Shown piece after piece: positions 1-9,425 of a DNA stretch of 64,000 nucleotides. Source of the DNA: Candidatus Soleaferrea massiliensis AP7 (GTDB lineage Bacteria; Bacillota; Clostridia; Oscillospirales; Ruminococcaceae); assembly GCF_000820765.1 (NCBI RefSeq), contig NZ_CCYH01000027.1, positions 112,210-176,209 on the forward strand, given 5' to 3'. The position numbers were made by a program, and so were the translations under genes. The notes beneath the pieces are model-generated. The model searched no databases. It worked only from the letters and a program-made list of their open reading frames with translations, and was not told the DNA's origin. How positions within the stretch are numbered: position 1 is the first letter of the stretch; each line of letters starts with the position of its first letter.

Positions 1-93
1 GCTGATGTTGAAATCCTTACAGCTGTGGCCAATCCAATACAGGCATCCAAACAGAAAGACACCTACGGCAGAGATGGCAATGATTTTTTTCAT
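1..93 (-). CDS. Secreted or lipoprotein gene, 5' end only
   Basis: Only the first 31 codons are in the window; the gene runs off the left edge. They read MKKIIAISAVGVFLFGCLYW, a short basic start followed by a hydrophobic stretch, as in a signal peptide or membrane anchor. The LFGC tetrad could be a lipobox with Cys17 as the lipidated residue, although Phe at -2 is not typical. An AAGGGGGC ribosome binding site lies just upstream of the ATG. No function can be assigned from this fragment. Confidence 0.6.
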   Translation of the reverse strand, partial: MKKIIAISAVGVFLFGCLYWIGHSCKDFNIS

Positions 94-107
94 GGAAAGC
101 CCCCTTC

Positions 108-133
108 ATCGATAAACGATAGCCCTATCGATA
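108..133. promoter_or_regulatory. Palindromic ATCGATA repeats, possible operator
   Basis: The sequence holds a perfect CGATAG-CC-CTATCG inverted repeat (117-130), flanked by ATCGATA on the left and TATCGATA on the right. It lies between the ribosome binding site of the left-edge gene and any upstream promoter, where a repressor site would be expected. The protein that might bind is unknown. Confidence 0.3.
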
Positions 134-969
134 ACTGTTGACATATTGCCTGATTCCCGCATGTTTTATGCGGAGCTGTTCATGTTGTAAGCTGCGGATC
201 GATGCTATTGTCCCATCATATAAAGTTTTTTATTATGTGAGGATGAACTTGTATAATCCTTACAGTAATTAAATTATAATACAATCATCATGAAATGTCA
301 ATTGAATTTCTAAAAGATGACAGTGAAATTTTGGGAATTTTCAGGATTTATGCCTGTTAAGCTGATTTGGAGCCGAAAACAGGCCGTTTCCTGAAACCAG
401 GAAAGAAAGCGCCATGCTGCGACCGAAGACGGAACGGGTCATTGAGACAACGGAAGATCATATAGACATTGAAGATACAGGCTCAGCATAGAAAGAAAAG
501 AATCGGATTCAGCAGCAGCCTGCGCCTTTGCATCAGAAAAAAGAGAGGGAGGTCGGAAAAAAGGGAGAGATTTCTTCGCGGTTTCATGTCATTTTCAAAA
601 AACTATCACAATTGAAGTGTATACTGAAAGCAAGTTAAGAGAGGGGGCAGGCCATGGAGAGAGTCTTAGAGAATTAACCGCGACAGTATGTAAAAAGGAG
701 AGCAGCTGTAACATGTAAGCCACACCCGAATATATAGACTTCACACGCTAAAAACTTCACATATATTACAAATACTGTTAATCCGCCGGATGGTCGGAAC
801 ACCGGTTCGGCGGATGTAACAGACGAAACAAAACCTCGTGTCAGAAGGAAGGCATAGGGGCTTTTTTGCTTTTTAGCCACAATTCAGCGGATATTCACGC
901 AGCGGTCACAAAGAAAAGCTACAATGAAAGGCATCACAACGGGTGAAAACCCGGTTGGAAGGTGAAGAT
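134..969. other. Gene-free stretch with two hairpins
   Basis: No convincing gene is seen in about 840 bases. Short hairpins are present: CCGCAT/ATGCGG with a GTTTT loop at 157-173, and an 8-bp ATCCGCCG/CGGCGGAT stem at 781-815 that encloses further complementarity. TACAAT at 920-925 could be the -10 element for the downstream response regulator, but no good -35 is visible. The 68-residue open frame on the minus strand (674-880) has no family resemblance and no clear ribosome binding site. Confidence 0.4.
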
Positions 970-1638
970 ATGTACAAAATTTTAGTGGTCGACGACGAAG
1001 ACGGCATCCGCAACCTCATCAAGAAATATGCGGTTTTTGAGGGGCATCAGGTCATCGAGGCGGTGGACGGCATGCAGGCAATTGAAATCTGCAAGCAGGA
1101 ATCCTTCGATATCATCGTCATGGACATCATGATGCCGCAGCTGGATGGCTTTTCAGCATGCCGGGAAATCCGGAAATACTGCCAGACTCCGGTCATTATG
1201 CTGTCTGCCAGAGGCGAGGAATACGATAAAATCCACGGCTTTGAGCTGGGCATCGACGACTATGTCGTGAAACCGTTTTCCCCTAAAGAACTGATGATGC
1301 GCATCGGCGCGATCATCAAGCGTTCCAGCGGCGGAGAAGCCGGCCGGGATGTTGTGAAATTCGAGGGCGTCACGGTGGATTTCACCGGGCGGCTTGTCTA
1401 TATTGACGCGGAAAAGGTCAACATGTCTCCGAAGGAATACGACCTGTTTTTTTATCTGGTCAAGAACCGCGGTATCGCGCTGACCAGGGAAAAGCTGATC
1501 AACGATGTCTGGGGCTATGATTTTTACGGGGATGACCGCACGCTGGACACCCACATCAAGCTGCTGCGCCGTACGCTCGGCAAATACAGCGGCTATATTG
1601 TGACGCTCAGAGGGGTAGGATACCGGTTTGAAGCATAA
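970..1638 (+). CDS. OmpR/PhoB-family response regulator
   Basis: DNA-binding response regulator of 222 residues. The receiver domain has the acidic pair Asp8-Asp9, phosphoacceptor Asp52 (VMDIMMPQLDG), Ser79 and Lys101 (VKPF). Residues 130-222 form a winged-helix output domain ending in TLRGVGYRF. The ATG at 970 is chosen over an upstream in-frame ATG at 943 because GGAAGGTGA sits just before it and it begins at the canonical receiver start YKILVVDD. It overlaps the histidine kinase gene by 11 bases, so the two are translationally coupled. The signal and target genes are not evident; the small cupin gene directly follows. Confidence 0.93.
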   Translation: MYKILVVDDEDGIRNLIKKYAVFEGHQVIEAVDGMQAIEICKQESFDIIVMDIMMPQLDGFSACREIRKYCQTPVIMLSARGEEYDKIHGFELGIDDYVVKPFSPKELMMRIGAIIKRSSGGEAGRDVVKFEGVTVDFTGRLVYIDAEKVNMSPKEYDLFFYLVKNRGIALTREKLINDVWGYDFYGDDRTLDTHIKLLRRTLGKYSGYIVTLRGVGYRFEA

Positions 1639-3169
1639 AAAAGCTGCTGAGCAGAACCATCAGAATGCCAACATCCGGAAAAACCGCCGGAATCCAAGCA
1701 TTAAATGGAAGGTCATCAAATACTTTGCGATTTTTGCCGGCAGCATGCTGCTGCTGCTGTGGTTCTTCCAGATCGTCTTTCTGGACACCGTATACCGGTC
1801 GATCAAAATGCACGAGCTTCGCTCCGCCAGTGATACGATCAGCGCCAATGTTGACAACGGGGAGCTGGACACGCTGCTGGAAAGCATCTCGCACCAGAAA
1901 AACCTGTGCGTGCGGATAGTGAACGCCGATTACACCGATTACAACTCGGTTGACTATGTACCGGCCTGCGCCATCCATAAAATGTCGCCGGACGATGTGC
2001 GGGCAATCTATGACAAAACCCGCGAGGAAGGCGGTTCTCTGCTGCAGACCTACACCAAGAACCATTGGAAGAAGCCGTATGAGCCGCAGGGAGGCGCCGG
2101 CATCAGGGATATGCGGGCTGTGCCGCCCCGCCCCGGTATGGAACTGTTCCAGAGCATGGTGTACACGCGGATTGTCACAGCCGCCGACGGCAGCGAACGC
2201 ATGGTGATGCTCAATTCGGTCATCTCGCCGGTCAACACGACGATGGAAACGCTGACCGTCGAGCTCGGCTACATCACGGTCATCCTGCTTGTGCTGGCCA
2301 TTCTGCTGTCCCTGCTGATGTCCAAGCGGATTGCAAAGCCGATCATCAAGATCAACGAATCGGCCAAGCGGCTTGCCAAGGGCCGGTACGACACGCGGTT
2401 TGACAGCAAGGGATATCTGGAAATCGCGGAGCTTGGCGACACGCTCAACTACGCGGCGACCGAGCTTTCGAAGGTCGAGGGGCTGCGCCGGGAACTGATC
2501 TCGAACATCTCGCACGACCTGCGCACACCGCTGACCATGATCGCCGGCTATGCCGAGGTCATGCGCGACCTGCCGGGTGAGAACACGCCGGAGAATGTGC
2601 AGGTTATCATCGACGAATCCCGCCGGCTGACCACGCTGGTCAACGACCTGCTGGATTTATCGCAGCTGCAGTCCGGAGGCCGGGAGCTCAACTTCTCAGA
2701 TTTCAACCTGACCCAGACGGTGCGGGATATCTGCAAGCGCTGCTCCAAGCTGACCCAGCAGGAGGGCTACCAGATCAAATTCATCAGCTCCGGTGAGGTT
2801 TACGTCAATGCGGATGAAGTCAAGCTGTCCCAGGTGGTCTACAACCTGATCATCAACGCGATTAACTACACCGGCGACGACAAGCGGGTGACCATCTGCC
2901 AGAGTGTACGGAAGGATGTTGTCAAGATCGAGATCATCGATACCGGCGACGGCATTTCGGAGGACCAGCTTCCGTATATCTGGGACCGTTATTATAAAAT
3001 TGAAAAGAGCCACAAACGCGCGATGATCGGCACCGGTCTTGGACTTTCGATTGTCAAAACCGTGCTGGAGATGCACGGCGCTCCGTTCGGCGTGATCAGC
3101 ACGCCGGGACAGGGCAGCATCTTCTGGTTCGAGCTGAATATCCGCCAGCCAGAGGAGCAGGACGGATAG
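1628..3169 (+). CDS. Membrane sensor histidine kinase
   Basis: Partner kinase of the preceding response regulator, 513 residues, starting at TTG inside the end of that gene with GGGGTAGGA upstream. Transmembrane segments lie at about 32-52 and 214-231 and enclose an extracytoplasmic domain of about 160 residues with no family I can name. HAMP follows (about 232-285), then HisKA with phosphoacceptor His296 (NISHDLRTP). The ATPase domain shows the N box (NLIINAINY), DTGDGIS and GTGLGLSIVK. All residues needed for autophosphorylation are visible. The ligand is unknown. Confidence 0.93.
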   Translation: MKHKKAAEQNHQNANIRKNRRNPSIKWKVIKYFAIFAGSMLLLLWFFQIVFLDTVYRSIKMHELRSASDTISANVDNGELDTLLESISHQKNLCVRIVNADYTDYNSVDYVPACAIHKMSPDDVRAIYDKTREEGGSLLQTYTKNHWKKPYEPQGGAGIRDMRAVPPRPGMELFQSMVYTRIVTAADGSERMVMLNSVISPVNTTMETLTVELGYITVILLVLAILLSLLMSKRIAKPIIKINESAKRLAKGRYDTRFDSKGYLEIAELGDTLNYAATELSKVEGLRRELISNISHDLRTPLTMIAGYAEVMRDLPGENTPENVQVIIDESRRLTTLVNDLLDLSQLQSGGRELNFSDFNLTQTVRDICKRCSKLTQQEGYQIKFISSGEVYVNADEVKLSQVVYNLIINAINYTGDDKRVTICQSVRKDVVKIEIIDTGDGISEDQLPYIWDRYYKIEKSHKRAMIGTGLGLSIVKTVLEMHGAPFGVISTPGQGSIFWFELNIRQPEEQDG

Positions 3170-3214
3170 CCGACAGCGCGAAACCGTTATCATTTATGAT
3201 AGGAGGCATTTATC

Positions 3215-3475
3215 ATGGAAATCATCGTCAGAAAACCGACCGCGGACGAAAGGGAAGAGCTTGAAAGCTGCCCGACCTGGGACTGTGAACCTTCGGTCTT
3301 TGACTGGTCCTACAATATGCAGGAAACCGGCCTGATATTGGAAGGCGAGGTCGAGGTGCGCTACGATGGAAAATCCGTCAAATTCGGCGCGGGCGATCTG
3401 GTCGTCTTCCCACAGGGTCTTTCCTGTGTCTGGGATGTCAAAAAATATGTCAAGAAGCATTATAAATTTGGTTAA
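3215..3475 (+). CDS. Small cupin-domain protein
   Basis: An 86-residue protein made almost wholly of one small cupin barrel (GLILEGEVEVRYDGKSVKFGAGDLVVFPQG), of the ureidoglycine aminohydrolase/ethanolamine-utilisation type (cupin_3). These single-domain members usually lack known activity. The metal-binding histidines of larger cupins are mostly absent, so a ligand-binding or structural role is as likely as catalysis. It starts at ATG with a GATAGGAGG site 45 bases after the kinase gene and may be co-transcribed with the two-component genes. Function is inferred from fold only. Confidence 0.8.
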   Translation: MEIIVRKPTADEREELESCPTWDCEPSVFDWSYNMQETGLILEGEVEVRYDGKSVKFGAGDLVVFPQGLSCVWDVKKYVKKHYKFG

Positions 3476-3547
3476 ATAAGAAAATCGATGCGCACCTCTT
3501 GACAGAATGACTTTTCTGTACTAACATAATAAACAAGATTATAACAA

Positions 3548-3816
3548 AAATGCGATGACGGGGACGGAACACAGATCCTTTGCTTCAGAGAACTGCCGGC
3601 TGGTGAAAGGCAGTGCAAAACCTGTGGGAGCATCACCCCTGAGCAGTCCGCTGAAATGCCTTTCGGCACAATAGGTTGGAACGGTTCCTCACCGTTAGGA
3701 AGAGGCTGTATTAATGGATACAGAAAAAGCGGGCATATTTCCGATATGCCAATAAGAGTGGTACCGCGTTGGGTTTTACGGCCTGTCGTCTCTTTTTATG
3801 AGACGACAGGTCTTTT
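3548..3816 (+). promoter_or_regulatory. T-box leader, isoleucine (AUC) specifier, upstream of ilvB
   Basis: tRNA-sensing leader. The T-box core AAGAGTGGTACCGCG is at 3754-3768. The Stem I apical GGTGAAA is at 3602-3608. The 3' side of the specifier loop reads GGGAGC-ATC-ACCCCTGAGC, placing the specifier ATC at 3632-3634, an isoleucine codon. It is followed by a terminator hairpin with which the T-box antiterminator competes. Uncharged tRNA-Ile should therefore turn on acetolactate synthase. The specifier was placed by analogy with the usual spacing to the CCC-GAGC segment, not by folding. Confidence 0.88.
3782..3816 (+). terminator. T-box-controlled intrinsic terminator
   Basis: Perfect 11-bp stem CCTGTCGTCTC (3782-3792) with GAGACGACAGG (3800-3810), a 7-base loop, then TCTTTT. 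It follows the T-box sequence by 13 bases and is the attenuator of ilvB. Confidence 0.9.
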
Positions 3817-3886
3817 ATATTGTCCAGATAACTTTCGTATGCCATTCTACCTTTGTAACGAAATTACTCTAAGGGGGCTTTTCATC

Positions 3887-5560
3887 ATGAAACTGACAGG
3901 TGCACAGATCATCATCGAATGTCTGCTGGAACAGAAGGTGGACACCGTATTCGGATTTCCGGGCGGCGCGGTGCTCAACATCTACGACGCGCTGTACGAA
4001 TACAGCGACCGGATCAACCACATTCTGAGCGCGCACGAACAGGGCGCGTCCCATGCCGCGGACGGCTATGCCAGGACCACCGGCAAGACCGGCGTCGTCA
4101 TTGCGACGAGCGGCCCGGGGGCTACCAACCTCGTAACCGGCATCGCAACCGCCTATATGGATTCGGTCCCGCTCGTGGCGATCACCGGCAATGTGGCCTG
4201 CAGCCTGCTGGGGCTTGACAGCTTCCAGGAGGTGGACATCACCGGCATCACGATGCCGATCACCAAGCACAACTTCATCGTCAAGGATGTCACCAGGCTG
4301 GCCGACACCATCCGGGAAGCCTTTTATATCGCCAATGAGGGACGCAAAGGTCCGGTACTGATCGATGTGCCGAAGGATATCACGGCGGCGGTCTGCGACT
4401 ACAACCCGAAGAAGCCCCTCGCGATTGAGCAGCCGAAGCCGCAGTTCACCTCCAATCAGCTCGAGGAAGCCGCCGCCATGATCGCGGCGAGCAGAAAGCC
4501 GTTTGTCTACACCGGGGGCGGCGTCATCGCATCCGAAGCGGCTGAGGAGCTCAAAGAATTCATACGGCGCATCGATGCGCCGGCCGCATCCTCACTGATG
4601 GGGCTGGGCGGCTTCGACAATACGGATGAACGGTTTATGGGGATGCTCGGCATGCACGGCACCAAAACCTCGGCGCTGGCTATCGGCGAGTGTGATCTTT
4701 TCATCGGCATCGGCACGCGGTTCAGCGACCGGGTCATCGGCGACCCGAACCGGTTCGCGCAGCATGCGAAGATCCTGCACATCGACATTGACGGCGCGGA
4801 GTTTGACAAGAACATCGTCATCGACGCACAGCTTGAAGGGGATATCAAAACCATCCTCTCCATGCTGAACAGGATGCTGGCACAGCAGCAGCACCCACAC
4901 TGGATGGATAAAATCCACGGCTGGAAAAAGGCGTATCCGCTGATGCAGAAGGCGATGAACGGCTATCCGACCCCGCAGCAGGTCATCGAAACGCTCGACA
5001 GGCTGACCGGCGAGGACACGATCATCACAACCGAGGTAGGACAGCACCAGATGTGGGCCGCGCAGTTCTACAATTTCCGGTCGCCGCGTTCGCTGGCAAC
5101 CTCCGGAGGACTTGGAACGATGGGCTACGGCCTTGGCGCGGCAATCGGCGCACAGGTTGCGAATCCTGGCAGGCGGGTCGTCAATATCGCGGGCGACGGC
5201 AGCTTCTACATGAACGCCAATGAGCTTGCAACGGTTGTGCGCTACCAGCTTCCGGTTGTGGAGCTGATCATGAACAACAATGTGCTCGGCATGGTGCGGC
5301 AGTGGCAGAAGCTGTTCTACGGCGGACGCTTCTCTCATACCACAATGAACCGGCCAACCGACCTTGTGAAGCTGGCCGAGGCATACGGACTCAAGGGCTT
5401 CACGATTTCGGCGCCCGATGAAGTCGAGCCGGTGCTCAGGCAGGCGCTCGCGCTGCACGAGCCGGTATTGATCAACTGCATGATCGACAGCGACATCAAC
5501 GTGCTGCCGATGGTTCCGGCAGGCGCTTCGGTCGAAGAACAGATTCTGGAGATGGACTGA
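3887..5560 (+). CDS. ilvB: Acetolactate synthase large subunit
   Basis: Thiamine-diphosphate enzyme that condenses pyruvate with pyruvate or 2-ketobutyrate, the first common step of valine/leucine and isoleucine synthesis. It has 557 residues, normal for the family. Catalytic Glu51 lies in SAHEQGASHAADGYA. The ThDP/Mg motif starts at GDGSFYMNANELATVV and ends at IMNNN. The ATG at 3887 follows AAGGGGG and opens with MKLTGAQIIIECL; the open frame extends further upstream but runs through the T-box leader, so a longer start is excluded. Regulated by the isoleucine T-box. The small subunit follows after 366 bases rather than adjacent, which is unusual. Confidence 0.95.
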   Translation: MKLTGAQIIIECLLEQKVDTVFGFPGGAVLNIYDALYEYSDRINHILSAHEQGASHAADGYARTTGKTGVVIATSGPGATNLVTGIATAYMDSVPLVAITGNVACSLLGLDSFQEVDITGITMPITKHNFIVKDVTRLADTIREAFYIANEGRKGPVLIDVPKDITAAVCDYNPKKPLAIEQPKPQFTSNQLEEAAAMIAASRKPFVYTGGGVIASEAAEELKEFIRRIDAPAASSLMGLGGFDNTDERFMGMLGMHGTKTSALAIGECDLFIGIGTRFSDRVIGDPNRFAQHAKILHIDIDGAEFDKNIVIDAQLEGDIKTILSMLNRMLAQQQHPHWMDKIHGWKKAYPLMQKAMNGYPTPQQVIETLDRLTGEDTIITTEVGQHQMWAAQFYNFRSPRSLATSGGLGTMGYGLGAAIGAQVANPGRRVVNIAGDGSFYMNANELATVVRYQLPVVELIMNNNVLGMVRQWQKLFYGGRFSHTTMNRPTDLVKLAEAYGLKGFTISAPDEVEPVLRQALALHEPVLINCMIDSDINVLPMVPAGASVEEQILEMD

Positions 5561-5926
5561 TTGGTTTGCCGTGTTTCCCAGGCTGATCGGATGTCTGACA
5601 GAGTGTGCGAATCCAAGTGAAACGGCACTGCCCTTCAGCTGGATTCCGGCTTTGCTGAATGGATATCCGTTCCGGCAGGTATGAGACCAGACACAGCCGG
5701 TCAGTGTGGAATTTATGCCTGACGAAGCCCATTCTGCACCAGTTTTTCTGCATTCTATACTTTTATATTAAAAATAAATCATCCGGCCTTTCTTTTGCTC
5801 TTCAGATTTCTTAGATAACATTTCACAGGATCACATCTTAGTTGCTGTGTATCACACAATGTCCTATACCGGACAGGACAGATCAGAAGGAATGGCCGAG
5901 CATATAGATAATGGGAGGGAATCCGC
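5561..5926. other. Spacer between ilvB and ilvN
   Basis: A 366-base gap where these two subunit genes are normally adjacent. I see no open frame with a ribosome binding site, no T-box and no strong terminator, only short complementarity such as TGTCC/GGACA near 5860-5876. Whether ilvN has its own promoter cannot be decided by eye. Confidence 0.4.
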
Positions 5927-6409
5927 ATGGAGGAGAAAAAACATCTACTTTCCGTCCTGGTCAAGAACCAGACAGGTGTGCTGATCCGCGTCGCATCGCT
6001 GTTCAGCCGCCGCGGATACAGCATCGAAAGTATGTCTGTCTCCGAAACGGAGAACATTGAAACGTCACGCATGACCATCGTGGTCCGCGGCGATGAGAGA
6101 ACGCTGCAGCAGGCGGAAAAGCAGCTGCTCAAGCTCTGGGATGTCATCGAGGTCAAGCAGCTTCACAAGGCCGAGGCGGTCTGCCGCGAACAGCTTCTGA
6201 TCAAGATGCAGTTCGACGAACAGAACCGCTCCGCGCTCATTGAGATCGCAAGCCTCTTCAACGCTAAGATCGTCGACGTCTCCAGAGGCACACTGCTGAT
6301 GGAGCTGACCGGTGAGCCGCAGAAGATCGATTCCTTCATCGAGATGCTGACACCCTACAACGTCAAGGCGATGGTGCGCACCGGCGTCACCGCGCTGGAA
6401 CGGGGATAG
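5927..6409 (+). CDS. ilvN: Acetolactate synthase regulatory subunit
   Basis: Small subunit of 160 residues that confers valine feedback control and full activity on IlvB. The N-terminal ACT domain covers about 6-78 (LSVLVKNQTGVLIRVASLFSRRGYSIES in outline), followed by the C-terminal regulatory domain. Length is normal for the IlvH/IlvN type. A GGGAGG site precedes the ATG. cimA begins 21 bases after its stop, so the two are probably one transcript. Confidence 0.94.
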   Translation: MEEKKHLLSVLVKNQTGVLIRVASLFSRRGYSIESMSVSETENIETSRMTIVVRGDERTLQQAEKQLLKLWDVIEVKQLHKAEAVCREQLLIKMQFDEQNRSALIEIASLFNAKIVDVSRGTLLMELTGEPQKIDSFIEMLTPYNVKAMVRTGVTALERG

Positions 6410-6430
6410 GAAAGAAAGGGGGACACTGCC

Positions 6431-8017
6431 ATGAGAGAGATCGAAATCTTTGATTCCACACTGCGCGACGGCGCGCAGGGGGAGAACATATCCTTTACGG
6501 TGGACGACAAAATACACATCGTCAAGGCGCTTGATAAGCTGGGAATACCGTACATCGAGGCGGGAAATCCCGGTTCGAATCCAAAAGACATCGAATTCTT
6601 CGAGCGGGTGCAGAATCTGGGACTGAAGAATTCCCAGCTGGTGGCGTTCGGCTCCACCCGTCGGCGCGGCATCCGCGTCGAGGAGGACAAGAACGTCATG
6701 GCGCTGGTAGCCGGCGGCACCGACACCGTGGTGATCTTCGGAAAGAGCTGGGATTTGCATGTGACCGAGGTGCTGCGCACCACGCTGGAAGAGAATCTCA
6801 GCATGATCTACGATACCCTTCATTTCTTTGTGGAAAACGGCAAGCAGGTCATGTTTGACGCCGAGCATTTCTTTGATGGCTTCAAGCTGAATGAGGAGTA
6901 TGCGATGCAGACCCTTTACACCGCGCAGAAAGCGGGCGCCAGCCGCATCGTTCTGTGCGATACCCGCGGCGGATGCTTTCCCGAGGAGATTTACAACATC
7001 ACAAAAAAGGTGGTGGACCGTCTGGATGTGAAGATCGGCATCCACTGCCACAACGACATGGGCTGTGCGGTCGCGAACAGTCTGATGGCGGTCGAAGCGG
7101 GCGCCGTACAGGTTCAGGGCACCTATGTCGGCTACGGCGAACGCTGCGGCAACACCAATCTGAGCTCGGTGATTCCAAGCCTGCAGTTTAAAAAGGGGTA
7201 CCGCTGCATCCCTGATGAACAGATGAAGAACCTGACCGAAACCGCGCGGTTCGTCGCTGAAATCTCGAACATCACACTGTCCGGCGGTATGCCCTATGTC
7301 GGAAAGAGCGCGTTTGCCCACAAGGCCGGGATGCACATTGACGGCGTGATGAAGAACGCCGGTTCGTTTGAGCATCTGCCGCCCGAGACGGTCGGCAACA
7401 AGCGCAACATCCTGCTTTCGGAGGTGGCCGGACGCACGGCGATCATCGACCGCATCAAGCACATCGACCCGCGTATCACCAAGGATTCCCCGATCGCGCA
7501 GGAAATCGTCGACCGGCTCAAGGAGCTGGAGCATGACGGATACCAGTATGAGGCCGCGGCGGCCAGCCTGGAGCTGGTCGTGCTCAAATACCTGAAGAAG
7601 TTCCAGCCATTTTTTGAACTGGACCACTTCCGCATCATCGGCGAGCAGGATACGCAGAATTCCCCGAAGGTATCGTCTGCATTGGTCAAGATCAAGGTCG
7701 GCGAGCAGTACGAGATCACGGCAGACGAAGGCGAAGGCCCTGTCCATGCGCTCGACAAGGCGCTCAGAAAGGCGCTGACCGTCTTTTATCCGTCACTCAA
7801 CGATGTACGCCTGATCGACTACAAGGTGCGTGTCATGGAATCCCGCAAGGCCACGGCCGCGAAGGTCCGTGTCCTGATCGAGACGACTGACGGACGCAGT
7901 GTCTGGACCACGGTCGGCGTCTCGACCGACATCATCAACGCCAGCCTGCGCGCGCTGCTCGATTCAATCGAATACAAGCTGATGAAGGACTACAACGAAA
8001 ACCTGAACATGGGCTGA
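6431..8017 (+). CDS. cimA: (R)-citramalate synthase
   Basis: Condenses pyruvate with acetyl-CoA to citramalate, the threonine-independent entry to isoleucine. It has 528 residues. The HMGL-like TIM barrel opens with DSTLRDGAQGENISF and carries the metal-binding HCHNDMGCAVANS motif; the C-terminal LeuA dimer/regulatory domain covers about residues 390-520. The length and the DSTLRDG..GE pattern match the CimA type rather than the shorter isopropylmalate synthases. A GGGGG site precedes the ATG. LeuB in the next transcript can act on the methylmalate product; leuC and leuD are not in the window. Confidence 0.92.
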   Translation: MREIEIFDSTLRDGAQGENISFTVDDKIHIVKALDKLGIPYIEAGNPGSNPKDIEFFERVQNLGLKNSQLVAFGSTRRRGIRVEEDKNVMALVAGGTDTVVIFGKSWDLHVTEVLRTTLEENLSMIYDTLHFFVENGKQVMFDAEHFFDGFKLNEEYAMQTLYTAQKAGASRIVLCDTRGGCFPEEIYNITKKVVDRLDVKIGIHCHNDMGCAVANSLMAVEAGAVQVQGTYVGYGERCGNTNLSSVIPSLQFKKGYRCIPDEQMKNLTETARFVAEISNITLSGGMPYVGKSAFAHKAGMHIDGVMKNAGSFEHLPPETVGNKRNILLSEVAGRTAIIDRIKHIDPRITKDSPIAQEIVDRLKELEHDGYQYEAAAASLELVVLKYLKKFQPFFELDHFRIIGEQDTQNSPKVSSALVKIKVGEQYEITADEGEGPVHALDKALRKALTVFYPSLNDVRLIDYKVRVMESRKATAAKVRVLIETTDGRSVWTTVGVSTDIINASLRALLDSIEYKLMKDYNENLNMG

Positions 8018-8226
8018 CCATGAAATCCTGTGGACTCAGCAAAGACCAATTTGTGTGCATTGATTTTTGGTATATCTATATAGATTAAGCGCACATACCT
8101 CGAATCTCGGCCTTTTTGATGTTATAAAATAGACAGTCCCGTTTCAGCTGCATTATTTGAATTGCATAAACGGTACTGGGAAACTGGAGAAACCATATAC
8201 TTTTTCATTCTTTCACAGGATATACT

Positions 8227-8255
8227 TTGCATCCTGACAGAAAAAGTTGTATAAT
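8227..8255 (+). promoter_or_regulatory. Sigma-A promoter of leuB
   Basis: TTGCAT (8227-8232), a 17-base spacer and TATAAT (8250-8255), about 40 bases before the leuB ATG. leuB is thus a separate transcription unit from ilvN-cimA. Confidence 0.8.
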
Positions 8256-8299
8256 AAAGATCGTTAAAAAGAAATCAAACAGGGAAAGGATTTTAGATT

Positions 8300-9370
8300 A
8301 TGGAAAAGAAGATAGCAGTGATCAGAGGAGACGGCATCGGCGTTGAAATCGTCAATCAGGCGCTCAGAGTGCTTGATAAAATTGCGGAGAAGTACGGCCA
8401 CACCTTCCGCTATGTGGATGTTACGGCAGGCGGATGCGCCATCGATGCATTCGGCGAGCCTTTGCCTGAAAAGGAGCTTCAGAAATGCCTGGACAGCGAC
8501 AGTGTCCTGCTCGGCGCGGTCGGCGGCCCGAAATGGGATACGCTCGAAGGCAGCCAGCGTCCGGAACGTGCGCTGCTGGGTGTGCGCCAGGCGCTGGGAC
8601 TCTTTGCGAACATCCGCCCGTCCTGCCTGTTTAAGGCGCTGGAGAACGCCTGCCCGCTCAAGCAGGAGATCATCGAGGGCGGATTGGATCTGGTCATTGT
8701 CCGCGAGCTGATCGGCGGCGCTTATTTCGGCAAGCGTGAAATTCTGCAGACAGAAGGCGGCAAAACCGCTTATGATACCATGATCTATTCCGAGATGGAG
8801 GTCGAGCGCATCGGCCGCGTGGCCTTTGAAACCGCCCGAAAGAGACGCGGCAAGCTGACCAGCGTTGACAAGGCAAATGTGCTGGAAAGCTCCCGCCTTT
8901 GGAGAGAGGTCATGCACCGCCTGAAGGATGAGTATCCGGATGTCGAATACAGCGATATGCTGGTGGACAACACCGCGATGCAGCTTGTGCGCAATCCGGG
9001 CCAGTTCGACGTCATTGTGACCGAAAACATGTTCGGCGATATCCTTTCCGATGAAGCCAGCATGATCACCGGTTCCATCGGCATGATCCCGTCTTCGAGC
9101 CTTGGTGAGGGAAGCCGCGGCATGTATGAGCCGATTCACGGTTCCGCTCCGGATATTGCCGGCCAGAACAAGGCGAACCCGATTGCAACCATCCTTTCCG
9201 CAGCTATGATGCTCCTCTATTCCTTCGACGCACCGCAGGAATGCAGGGACATCGAGAATGCCGTGGAAAAGGCGCTTGCCGACGGCTACCGCACCGGCGA
9301 CATCATGAGCGAGGGCAAAAAGCTGGTTTCCTGTTCCGAAATGGGAGACATCATCCTTGCAAACCTGTAA
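8300..9370 (+). CDS. leuB: 3-Isopropylmalate dehydrogenase
   Basis: NAD-dependent oxidative decarboxylase of 356 residues in leucine synthesis; in the citramalate route it also oxidises 3-methylmalate to 2-ketobutyrate. The start MEKKIAVIRGDGIGVEI, the substrate arginines in ERALLGVRQALGLFANIRP, the catalytic VRELIGGAYFG region (Tyr) and the Mg-binding aspartates in NMFGDILSDEASMI are all present, followed by the adenine-binding PIHGSAPDIAGQNKANPIA segment. It stands alone between its own promoter and a terminator. Confidence 0.96.
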   Translation: MEKKIAVIRGDGIGVEIVNQALRVLDKIAEKYGHTFRYVDVTAGGCAIDAFGEPLPEKELQKCLDSDSVLLGAVGGPKWDTLEGSQRPERALLGVRQALGLFANIRPSCLFKALENACPLKQEIIEGGLDLVIVRELIGGAYFGKREILQTEGGKTAYDTMIYSEMEVERIGRVAFETARKRRGKLTSVDKANVLESSRLWREVMHRLKDEYPDVEYSDMLVDNTAMQLVRNPGQFDVIVTENMFGDILSDEASMITGSIGMIPSSSLGEGSRGMYEPIHGSAPDIAGQNKANPIATILSAAMMLLYSFDAPQECRDIENAVEKALADGYRTGDIMSEGKKLVSCSEMGDIILANL

Positions 9371-9425
9371 ATTGTCCGATGTGGGTAAAATACTGATTTG
9401 GTGACCAGGCTTCATCATAAATTTT

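Noticed and set aside
674..880. A 68-residue minus-strand frame
   Set aside because: No ribosome binding site and no resemblance to known proteins; it crosses the hairpin at 781-815.
6065..7747. A 560-codon minus-strand frame over ilvN and cimA
   Set aside because: Antisense to two well-identified genes; composition (very high His, Asp, Arg) is that of a shadow frame.
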